From contig CAZXOC010000424.1 of the NCBI GenBank assembly GCA_964642165.1, positions 1 through 5,123 of the forward strand: 5,123 bases of DNA. The letters run 5' to 3'. Position 1 is the stretch's first letter. Every line of letters begins with the position of its first letter. Shown here piece after piece: positions 1 to 5,123 of this stretch. The notes beneath the pieces are model-generated. The model did not search any database, was not told the origin of the DNA, and saw nothing but the letters and a program-made list of their open reading frames with translations. The stretch comes from CAYRVX01 sp964642165 (GTDB lineage: Bacteria > Planctomycetota > Phycisphaerae > SM23-33). The position numbers and the translations under genes are program-made.

Positions 1-6
1 CGGTCG

Positions 7-3000
7 CTACTTGCCGAAGCAGACCAGCGATCCGTTTCTCAGGCTGAGGTAGACCTTTCCGCCGGCGGCGGACATGCCGTCGAATACGGGCATGGCGCCC
101 AGCTTGGTCTGGGAGACCGTCTTCCCGTCGGCGGCCGAGACGACCCGCAGGAAGATGCCCTTCGATCCGGCGAAGCCCGCGAGGGCCTCGGCCTCGTTCT
201 CGAAGGCCAGTATTCTCGAGGTCTTCTTGCCCAGGTCGACCGGCCCGGCGACGACCAGCTTGCCATCGCCAAGGACCATTGCCCGGACGATCAGGCTCTC
301 GGCGTTGCTCCAGATCGGCGGGCTCTTTTTCGGTCCGCGCGGCCGCCTTCTGCGGCGTTTCTGCCCGGGTTTCGGCTTGGGCAGCGGCTTGGGCAGCGGC
401 TTGGGCGGGGCAGCACTTCGGCTGGCGGCGAACAGGTGATACGCGTCGGCCTTGTGGCCCGTCGGCCCGCCGGCGACCTTCTGGCGGCCGTAGCCGTACA
501 CGACGCCCTTGTTGAAGCACAGAATCCGCCCGGCGGGGAACGCACCGGCCGCACGGGCCCATCCGCCCCAGCCCGCCCCGGGCTTGCCCTTGCCCACGAT
601 CCAGTACGACCGGACGAACCACTCCTCCCCGAGCAGCCCGGCGATGGCGAACAGGTGGTTGTTGGCCTCCTGTGTCCGCTGGCCCGCCCGGTCGAAGGCG
701 AAGTACTTCAGGTACACCGACTCGCCGTCACCGGTCAGGATGTCCGACGTCGTCCCGTCCATGTTGAAGCCGCTCTCGGTCGGGATCTGCCTGCCCGTCT
801 CCGGATCCAGATGGTACAGCACGGTCCTCGAGAGCTGTTTGCCGGTGGCCGGCTCGATGCGGTACAGGACGATCCCGCCGTCCATGTATGACGACCGCCC
901 GGCCGTCACGTACAGCGTGTCGTTCTGGACCAGCACCGACCCGTGGACCGGCCAGATCGATTCGATCTGCCCGTAGGCGCTGATGAGTCTTTCGGCGGGG
1001 GCGGCACGGAACCGCCAGGCCAGCCGCCCGTTGGCGGCGCCGAGGCAGTACACCCACCCGTCGGCGGACCCGAACAGGACCGTGCCGTTGTACACGGTCG
1101 GGGCGCTGTCGATACGCCCGCCGGCGGTGAACCGCCAGATCTCGCGGCCGCCGTCGGCGGCGGCCAGGGCGTGGACGGTGTGCGTGTCGGACGAGGCCAC
1201 GAACACCACGGCCCCGGCAACGACGGGCTGGGTGAGCTTCCCGCCGACCGGCGCGGACCACTTCTGCTTCAGCGCGGCCGGCACGATGGCCGAAGCCGCA
1301 CCGCTGCGCGCCGCGTCGTGGCGGTACATCGGCCAATCAAGCGATGGCACGCCGCGGATCTGCCCGGCCGGCACGCGGGCAGTGGGCTGGCGAGACTGCC
1401 CGTATGCCGGACCCTTTTCGAGGACGGGCTTGTCGGGGAACGGCAGGTGGCCGGTGGGGTCCCTTTGAGGGGCCGCGGCGATGAAGCCGGGGGCCTTGAC
1501 CGTAAGGTAGCACGCGCAGGCGTCCGGCGGGGCGTAGAGGAATCCGTTGGCCGGGATGATGCCGTACTGGCACGTCCCGCGGATCCAGCTATTGTTGCTC
1601 AGCCATTTCTTCTTGTCCAGGCTGAGCACCTCGATCCCGCTCTTGCCGGTGAAGATAAATCGCTCGGAGGCCTTGTTGCGATAGCAGCGGTGATGCGGCA
1701 TGCCCACGCGTGGGGCACTGGCGTCGATCTTGCCCTTGACCTTCCCGGTCTTCAGGTCATGGCCGTTGAAGCCGGTTCCGACCCACACGGTGTCGTCTAC
1801 GACGAAGAGGTCGACCGGGGAGTTGTAGCCCTCGGTGCATGGGGCCGACCAGAGTTCCTTGCCCGTCCCGGCGGCGTACGCCCGCAGCGTGGACTTACCC
1901 CTGCGCGAGAAGCCGCCCTCGTTCCAGCCGTGCACGCCCCACTCCAACTTGCCCGCCGAGGCCTTGTCCTGCACGGAATCGCTCGCATCCCTGTCGGCAC
2001 AGAGGACCACCTCGTCGGTGGCCACCAGCGTGGGAGCCGAAAAGCCCATCCGCCTTTGCGGCGTCGCCCGCGGCGTCTTCCACTGCTCCTTGCCGTCCCT
2101 CGCGTCCAGGCAGACGACGCCGAACGTGCTCTGGTAGTAAAGCCGCTGTCCCTTGACCGCGAGGGTCAGCGGCAGGATGAACTCATTCTTTGCCGAATCC
2201 CGCTTCCAGATCTGCTCGCCGGTCTCGGCGTTGACGGCGGCGATATACCTGAAATGGGTGGGCTCGGGTTCGCCTCGTTTGTGCAGGCCGCCCCCGCGGC
2301 GGTTCGCTTCGGAGGTCCCCACGACCAGGTACAGCACCCCGTTGTCGGCGAGAATCTCTTCAGTCCGTTCGGTTCCCTTGTAGATCTTCCGTTCGCGGCC
2401 GGTGGCGCCGTCCAGGGCGATTACCGGGCCGGCGAGCCCCGCCGTTACGTACACCGTGCCCCCGGCGGCGACGAGCCTTCGCGGCAGGTGCGTCGGCCCC
2501 GAGCGGAAGTGACGCAGGTGATCGTTCCACTGGGCAATCGGCCTCTTCCAAAGCAGCGTGCCGTTGAACGCGTCGCGGGCGACGAGCTTCCATCTGCCCA
2601 GGAACCGGATCGAGGCCAGGGGCGCCTCGTCGACGATGTAGAAGACCCGTCCCCCGGCCGAGACCGCGGCGGACATGCTGGCCAGCTCTTCGTGGCTCCT
2701 GCCCCACCGCGGGCCCGATACCCACTGAAGGGACCGCGGGATGTCGATCCGGCTGTCGGCGGCCACGGCGTTGTTGTCCGGGCCGTGAAGGTAGTGCGTC
2801 CATTCGTCTATCTCCTTCGGCCAGGGCTTGACGGTCTTGCGCCATGAGCCGCCTTTCTTCACATACGCCACGCCGCGCGGGACCAGCACGCGCATGATCT
2901 CGCCCGGCGGGACGTCCGTTTCTTCGGCAACCACGAGGTTGACCAGGTTATCGACGTAGGGCAGAGCGCGTCCGTTCCAACGGCTCACGGACACCGGGCC

Positions 3001-3267
3001 GTAGAGGCCGAGCTTTCCGATGTGCTCGCGTGCCTTCGTGACGTCTCCTGCGTCCTTGTCGAGGCCCTGCACCAGGTAACGGTCGTTGACTCCCAGGGCG
3101 GCGGTCAGTTTCCCGTCGCCGCAGCCCAGGTGCACCACCAGCCCGCCCTCGACGCCCGCCGCGTCGAGAATGCTCCCGCCACCCGCCGCCCGGGCCGCCG
3201 GTGCCGCCGGTGCCGCCGGCAAGGCCACCGCCAATACGGTCGCGACGATGCTTTCCGTCCACTTCAT
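7..3267 (-). CDS. Exported methyltransferase-like / PQQ-like beta-propeller fusion protein
   Basis: A 1086-residue protein, biochemical role unknown. Numbering is from the chosen start. Residues 1-27 form a signal peptide: a short MKW n-region, hydrophobic core IVATVLAVAL, an Ala/Pro stretch, and likely cleavage after ARA. Residues 33-140 resemble a class I SAM methyltransferase: glycine motif HLGCGDG (46-52), acidic D70 after the second strand, LPYVDNLVNLVVAE (102-115), and a hydrophobic strand after RVLVPRG (126-132). EWTHYLHGPDNNAV (155-168) opens the first PQQ-like propeller region, with blade-type motifs ending in W240, W354, W396 and W473. DWPMYRHDAARSG (644-656) opens the second, with blades at W711 and W751. 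There is no vicinal Cys pair of the kind seen in quinoprotein alcohol dehydrogenases, so BamB-like structural or binding propellers are likelier than a PQQ enzyme. A start 68 codons upstream is possible, but this ATG has a strong ribosome site and a signal peptide. The stop is TAG at 7-9. The frame is intact. Known family style: planctomycete 'PQQ-binding-like beta-propeller repeat protein'. Confidence 0.93.
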   Translation of the reverse strand: MKWTESIVATVLAVALPAAPAAPAARAAGGGSILDAAGVEGGLVVHLGCGDGKLTAALGVNDRYLVQGLDKDAGDVTKAREHIGKLGLYGPVSVSRWNGRALPYVDNLVNLVVAEETDVPPGEIMRVLVPRGVAYVKKGGSWRKTVKPWPKEIDEWTHYLHGPDNNAVAADSRIDIPRSLQWVSGPRWGRSHEELASMSAAVSAGGRVFYIVDEAPLASIRFLGRWKLVARDAFNGTLLWKRPIAQWNDHLRHFRSGPTHLPRRLVAAGGTVYVTAGLAGPVIALDGATGRERKIYKGTERTEEILADNGVLYLVVGTSEANRRGGGLHKRGEPEPTHFRYIAAVNAETGEQIWKRDSAKNEFILPLTLAVKGQRLYYQSTFGVVCLDARDGKEQWKTPRATPQRRMGFSAPTLVATDEVVLCADRDASDSVQDKASAGKLEWGVHGWNEGGFSRRGKSTLRAYAAGTGKELWSAPCTEGYNSPVDLFVVDDTVWVGTGFNGHDLKTGKVKGKIDASAPRVGMPHHRCYRNKASERFIFTGKSGIEVLSLDKKKWLSNNSWIRGTCQYGIIPANGFLYAPPDACACYLTVKAPGFIAAAPQRDPTGHLPFPDKPVLEKGPAYGQSRQPTARVPAGQIRGVPSLDWPMYRHDAARSGAASAIVPAALKQKWSAPVGGKLTQPVVAGAVVFVASSDTHTVHALAAADGGREIWRFTAGGRIDSAPTVYNGTVLFGSADGWVYCLGAANGRLAWRFRAAPAERLISAYGQIESIWPVHGSVLVQNDTLYVTAGRSSYMDGGIVLYRIEPATGKQLSRTVLYHLDPETGRQIPTESGFNMDGTTSDILTGDGESVYLKYFAFDRAGQRTQEANNHLFAIAGLLGEEWFVRSYWIVGKGKPGAGWGGWARAAGAFPAGRILCFNKGVVYGYGRQKVAGGPTGHKADAYHLFAASRSAAPPKPLPKPLPKPKPGQKRRRRRPRGPKKSPPIWSNAESLIVRAMVLGDGKLVVAGPVDLGKKTSRILAFENEAEALAGFAGSKGIFLRVVSAADGKTVSQTKLGAMPVFDGMSAAGGKVYLSLRNGSLVCFGK
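374..409. repeat. Three 12-bp tandem units encoding a Pro/Lys linker
   Basis: The unit GGCTTGGGCAGC occurs twice exactly (374-385, 386-397) and once with two changes (398-409). Read on the minus strand it encodes the PKPLPKPLPKPKPG stretch of the propeller protein, at about residues 953-966. It is followed by a polybasic run (QKRRRRRPRGPKK, about 969-981), so the two make a low-complexity insertion inside the second propeller region. The unit length is a multiple of three, so copy-number change would keep the frame. Confidence 0.85.
3194..3220. repeat. Three 9-bp tandem units in the signal-peptide coding region
   Basis: GCCGCCGGT occurs at 3194-3202 and 3203-3211, and GCCGCCGGC at 3212-3220. 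On the minus strand they encode the Ala-Ala-Pro repeats after the hydrophobic core of the signal peptide (residues 16-25). This is an in-frame minisatellite that could vary the length of the signal-peptide c-region without breaking the gene. Confidence 0.75.
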
Positions 3268-3273
3268 GGCGTG

Positions 3274-3281
3274 CTCCTTCT
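3274..3281 (-). promoter_or_regulatory. Ribosome binding site of the propeller gene
   Basis: On the minus strand AGAAGGAG lies six bases before the ATG at 3267-3265. It is a near-ideal Shine-Dalgarno sequence at normal spacing. It decides the start in favour of the 1086-residue form that begins with a signal peptide, against the upstream in-frame ATG at 3471, whose extra 68 residues look like translated non-coding sequence. Confidence 0.85.
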
Positions 3282-3484
3282 CGTGGTCAATCTCCGCCCA
3301 GAGCATACCGCATTCCTCCCCTTGCTCGCCATGCTTGTCTGGCGCCGCCGCCACGATACAATCACTGCCAGGTCCTGCGGGGGGCCCGCTGCGGGGGATC
3401 TCCGACGTGGGGAGAAGGTGATATATTGGCCGGGGCAGGCCCGCCGCCGTGCGGCAGGGGGTTTGAGACACGAAAACGGCCGCG

Positions 3485-3509
3485 AGACCCCTCTCGGGAG
3501 GTAAGGTCT
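3485..3509. other. Imperfect hairpin upstream of the promoter
   Basis: AGACC (3485-3489) pairs with GGTCT (3505-3509), and CCTC (3490-3493) pairs with GAGG (3498-3501) around a TCGG tetraloop. TAA (3502-3504) is left as a bulge. That gives nine base pairs. No T-run follows on either strand, so it does not look like an intrinsic terminator. It may fold in a leader transcript of the minus gene, or be chance in GC-rich DNA. Confidence 0.35.
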
Positions 3510-3523
3510 TGGCCGATCTTCCC

Positions 3524-3539
3524 AGAATCTCGGAATTCT
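3524..3539. promoter_or_regulatory. Palindrome, possible operator
   Basis: AGAAT (3524-3528) and ATTCT (3535-3539) form a perfect inverted repeat around six bases, CTCGGA. The site overlaps a near direct repeat, GAATCTCGG / GAATTCTCGG. It ends 25 bp before the -35 box of the rightward promoter, where an activator could bind. The arms are only five bases, so chance is a serious alternative. Confidence 0.25.
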
Positions 3540-3564
3540 CGGCAAAAAAGAATTGTGGGAATGC

Positions 3565-3592
3565 TTGACAAATCGATCTAATCGGAGATACT
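3565..3592 (+). promoter_or_regulatory. Sigma70-type promoter for the PEP-CTERM gene
   Basis: A perfect TTGACA (3565-3570) is followed after 16 bases by GATACT (3587-3592), which matches four of six positions of TATAAT. An A6 tract (3544-3549) lies where an UP element would sit. Transcription would start near 3598-3600 and give a leader of about 125 nt before the ATG at 3725. A sigma54 reading was tested and does not fit (no GG-N10-GC spacing). Confidence 0.55.
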
Positions 3593-3604
3593 GGATGAGG
3601 CTAT

Positions 3605-3619
3605 GATCGCTTCGCGATC
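3605..3619 (+). other. First leader hairpin
   Basis: GATCGC (3605-3610) pairs perfectly with GCGATC (3614-3619) around a TTC loop. It lies within about 10 nt of the predicted transcription start and four bases before a second, longer hairpin. It could protect the 5' end of the mRNA. Confidence 0.5.
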
Positions 3620-3622
3620 TTG

Positions 3623-3660
3623 CCCGTCGAGTCTCAGACGGCTTCTGAGAGCTCGACGGG
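3623..3660 (+). other. Second, long leader hairpin
   Basis: CCCGTCGAGTCTCAG (3623-3637) pairs with 3645-3660 (CTGAGAGCTCGACGGG). This gives 15 base pairs with a single bulged G at 3651 and a seven-base loop, ACGGCTT. It is the strongest hairpin I found in the window. No T-run follows, so it is not a typical intrinsic terminator. It sits 64 bp before the start codon and leaves the ribosome site free. Possible roles are mRNA stabilisation, a protein-binding leader element, or a REP-like repeat copy. Confidence 0.7.
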
Positions 3661-3711
3661 AGGCTGCACCTGGAAACGGAAGAGTCAGACAGAGTCGCGC
3701 GTCGCAGAACT

Positions 3712-3717
3712 GGGAGG
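3712..3717 (+). promoter_or_regulatory. Ribosome binding site of the PEP-CTERM gene
   Basis: GGGAGG lies seven bases before the ATG at 3725. It selects this start, which leads directly into a signal peptide, over an in-frame ATG-led extension of 35 codons from 3620 that overlaps the leader hairpin. Confidence 0.8.
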
Positions 3718-3724
3718 AAACCCG

Positions 3725-4669
3725 ATGAGCCCTGCTCGAACACCGCAACCGGCTGGACCCTTCAACACGCTTGGCAGACGCTTGGGCGCTGCCTTCCCTG
3801 TCCTCTGCCTCGCAGCGGTCGTGATTCTTGCCGGCCCCCTCAGCACCCCATCGCGTGCCGCCCCGATCGCCGTGCCAAACGGCGATTTTGAAACGCTTTA
3901 CAAACCGGGCACTGCGATCGCCGGGAACGTAGAAGGTACCGGGTGGTCGCAGGGCGTAGGACCGGATTGCCCGATAGATACCGGAAACTACGTCTTCGAC
4001 GGCGCGACCACCGGCGACGTGGCCGATATCGCCGGGTGGCTCGGATACGACAGGCAAGGGTGGTGGGATAATGGCGGCACATACGGCCGGGTTGACTATT
4101 ATCCGGGCGATCCGGGCCCCCCCGAAGTCCCGCCCGACCCTAATATCCCAGATCCGTTGCACCCTGACCGTTTCGGGAACCTTCAGGGTTCTATATCATC
4201 CCAATTCAACCATACCGATGGTGGGCGCCAGTGTTACTTGTCCAACGGTGGGGGTTGGGGTAATGCGGCCGGCGGACTGATCGTCTCCGACGCACCTCTG
4301 GCTACGGTCCAAAGCGGCCTCATCTATACGCTTTCGATGATGGCCAATGGGCGGGGTGGGGGTCCGGGGGCGACTCCTTTTGTGCTCGACCTGTTGGCCG
4401 ACGGAGTCGCACTCACGCCCAGTTCCTCGGTGCAGCCGGTTTTGGCCGATAATGTATGGATGGAAGTCTCCAGGACGTATAACCTTGCGAGTCTCGCTGA
4501 CAGCGTGGGCAAAGATCTCACGATTGTATTGGGCGTCGACCGCGGATGCGGCGGCAGCCAGACCCAATTCGACGACGTAACGCTTGACGCCATCCCCGAG
4601 CCCACCACGCTGGCCCTGCTGGCCCTGGGCGCCTTTGCCATGATCCGGCGGAGGCGACACGGCCGGTAG
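3725..4669 (+). CDS. PEP-CTERM sorting domain-containing exported protein
   Basis: A 314-residue protein predicted to be exported and processed at the cell surface by an exosortase. Residues 1-45 are a signal peptide with a long n-region ending in RR (18-19), the core AAFPVLCLAAVVILAG (22-37) and likely cleavage after SRA (43-45). The mature part starts with PNGDFE (51-56), typical of carbohydrate-binding-like jelly-roll modules in such proteins. It is Gly/Asp/Asn-rich, with a Pro-rich loop (127-147), GGRQCYLSNGGGWGN (166-180) and a closing strand TQFDDVTLDA (about 280-289). The C-terminus is a textbook PEP-CTERM tripartite signal: IPEP (290-293), hydrophobic helix TTLALLALGAFAMI, then RRRRHGR. 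Known of the family: exosortase cleaves near PEP, often in exopolysaccharide-producing bacteria. No exosortase or ligand is visible nearby, so the specific role is unknown. Base composition in its middle looks less GC-rich than the divergent gene. The stop is TAG at 4667-4669. Confidence 0.92.
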   Translation: MSPARTPQPAGPFNTLGRRLGAAFPVLCLAAVVILAGPLSTPSRAAPIAVPNGDFETLYKPGTAIAGNVEGTGWSQGVGPDCPIDTGNYVFDGATTGDVADIAGWLGYDRQGWWDNGGTYGRVDYYPGDPGPPEVPPDPNIPDPLHPDRFGNLQGSISSQFNHTDGGRQCYLSNGGGWGNAAGGLIVSDAPLATVQSGLIYTLSMMANGRGGGPGATPFVLDLLADGVALTPSSSVQPVLADNVWMEVSRTYNLASLADSVGKDLTIVLGVDRGCGGSQTQFDDVTLDAIPEPTTLALLALGAFAMIRRRRHGR

Positions 4670-4670
4670 G

Positions 4671-5101
4671 TCACTCGGGAACAGAAAGCTCCTCACCACG
4701 GCGCGGGCACTTCCTGACGCCTCGCTTGCGCGGCAGGAGGGTTCGGCCCGGCAACGCTTCGAGTTTCCCCACAAACGGCCGGCTGCCCAGCGGGCGGCCG
4801 GTCGCCTCGTGGCGACGCATCGCCTCGGGAAGATCCTCCCCGGTGGATCCCAGCAGATAGCTCTCCCAGCCCCGCCAGTGCTCCAGCACCCGCCCGCGCA
4901 TCGGCGCGACCTTCACCGGCGCGTCATCCTCCCCGGCCGCGTGGGCCGCCGCGCTCGACCCGCCTTCGCCTCAAGGCTTCCGGTTTCGCCAAGGCTACGC
5001 CGGACAGGCCGGCGGGCAGGCCAAGGCCAGGCGTCCGCCATCGCCGACAGCTTCGCACGCACCGGGTTCATCTCGACGTACCGCACCGCCTGGAGCAGGC
5101 A
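4671..5101 (-). pseudogene. REP-associated transposase (RAYT, Y1/HUH family) C-terminal remnant
   Basis: On the minus strand 5101-5021 encodes CLLQAVRYVEMNPVRAKL then SAMADAWPW, matching the conserved NPVRA region and the W-x-W of RAYT transposases. After a 62-bp interruption, 4958-4671 continues in another frame with SSAAAHAAGEDDAPVKVAPM, then RGRVLEHWRGWESYLLGST, MRRHEATGRPLGSRPF and the basic tail LPRKRGVRKCPRRGE, ending at TGA 4673-4671. WPW-SSAAAH is contiguous in normal family members. The N-terminal half with the HUH catalytic motif is not in the window, and an in-frame TGA lies at 5122-5120, so no active enzyme can come from what is visible. An 81-codon open frame from GTG 4916 is the tail of this remnant, not a separate gene. 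RAYTs act on palindromic REP repeats; this copy appears dead. Family call is from recalled sequence patterns. Confidence 0.8.
4959..5020. mobile_element. 62-bp repeat-like insertion inside the RAYT remnant
   Basis: The block separates the WPW codons (ending at 5021) from the SSAAAH codons (starting at 4958). Removing exactly 62 bp rejoins the two transposase frames. Its ends carry a 6-bp inverted repeat: CCCGCC at 4959-4964 and GGCGGG at 5011-5016. Inside are two imperfect direct copies of a TTCGCC..AAGGCT..CGG unit (4965-4983, 4985-5003) and a hairpin GCCGG-ACAGG-CCGGC (4999-5013). The only possible target duplication is the dinucleotide GG. It encodes nothing. It resembles dispersed REP/MITE-like GC-rich repeats, but I could not check for other copies. 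Confidence 0.65.
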
Positions 5102-5123
5102 GGGAATCGGGAATCGGGGTCAG
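5102..5123. repeat. Tandem GGGAATC repeat at the edge of the RAYT remnant
   Basis: GGGAATC occurs twice back to back (5102-5108, 5109-5115), followed by GGGGTCAG (5116-5123) at the window edge. It begins where recognisable transposase homology stops, so it is either a recombination junction that removed the N-terminal half or another inserted repeat. From memory, GGGGTCAG/CTGACCCC-type sequences are common beside RAYT genes in several phyla; this link is recall and not tested. Confidence 0.5.

Larger units (their letters stand above)
3268..3724. other. Divergent intergenic region
   Basis: This 457-bp stretch separates the two divergent genes. The left part (about 3268-3480) is GC-rich. It holds the ribosome binding site of the minus gene, but I found no convincing -35/-10 pair for that gene; TATGCT at about 3307-3312 (minus strand) is an isolated -10-like match. 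The right part (about 3520-3724) is more AT-rich and holds a palindrome, an A-tract, a sigma70-type promoter, two leader hairpins and the ribosome site of the plus gene. Reading frames crossing the region have no supporting features. Confidence 0.7.

Noticed and set aside
943..2847. A 634-codon open frame on the plus strand
   Set aside because: It lies wholly antisense to the propeller gene, whose domains and motifs are clear. Long antisense frames are expected opposite GC-rich genes. The product shows no recognisable domain and there is no convincing ribosome site.
7..3267. Quinoprotein (PQQ) alcohol dehydrogenase
   Set aside because: Blade-type motifs are present, but there is no vicinal disulphide pair, no cytochrome haem motif, and the N-terminal domain and signatures match the planctomycete PQQ-like repeat family.
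3268..3471. N-terminal extension of the propeller gene to an ATG at 3471
   Set aside because: The extension adds 68 residues without motif before a good signal peptide, while the ATG at 3267 has AGAAGGAG at ideal spacing.
3555..3571. Sigma54 (-24/-12) promoter before the PEP-CTERM gene
   Set aside because: The GG pairs near 3557-3559 have no GC dinucleotide at the required spacing, while a perfect TTGACA is present.
3623..3660. Intrinsic terminator
   Set aside because: The stem is strong, but no T-run follows on either strand and it lies between a promoter and its start codon.
3620..3724. In-frame N-terminal extension of the PEP-CTERM gene
   Set aside because: It would translate the leader hairpin and push the signal peptide inside the protein. 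The ATG at 3725 has GGGAGG seven bases upstream.
3578..4162. A 194-codon minus-strand frame opposite the PEP-CTERM gene
   Set aside because: It is antisense to a clearly coding gene and crosses its promoter and leader, with no recognisable domain.
4778..4801. CGGCCG inverted repeat pair in the transposase remnant
   Set aside because: The arms are self-palindromic GC-rich hexamers within codons for the conserved GRPLG region, so coding constraint explains them.

Overview
The window looks like accessory or strain-variable chromosome from a GC-rich planctomycete-type bacterium (Planctomycetota, or a close PVC-group relative). Three things point there. One is a very large secreted protein in which a methyltransferase-like domain precedes PQQ-like beta-propeller repeats, an architecture I associate mainly with planctomycetes. 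The second is an exosortase-target (PEP-CTERM) surface protein. The third is a decayed REP-associated transposase (RAYT). The taxonomic call is inference from protein style; there is no rRNA or marker gene here.

Layout. Positions 7-3267 (minus strand) hold one intact 1086-residue gene with a signal peptide, a class I SAM-methyltransferase-like domain and two PQQ-like propeller regions. Positions 3268-3724 are a 457-bp divergent intergenic region. It holds the ribosome binding site of the minus gene, a good sigma70-type promoter facing right, and two hairpins at the predicted 5' end of the rightward transcript. Positions 3725-4669 (plus strand) encode a 314-residue PEP-CTERM protein. From 4671 to the right edge, convergent with that gene and one base from its stop codon, lies the C-terminal part of a RAYT on the minus strand. 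It is broken by a 62-bp block (4959-5020) whose exact removal restores the reading frame. A short tandem GGGAATC repeat sits where its N-terminal homology ends.

How the parts relate. The two intact genes are divergent and both encode exported proteins, so they could share surface or periplasmic biology, but nothing in the sequence shows a common pathway. The RAYT remnant and its inserted repeat are separate mobile-element debris. I found no CRISPR array, tRNA, rRNA, phage genes or obvious defence system. The most unusual points are the exported SAM-domain/propeller fusion, the frame-restoring 62-bp insertion in the transposase remnant, and the paired leader hairpins.
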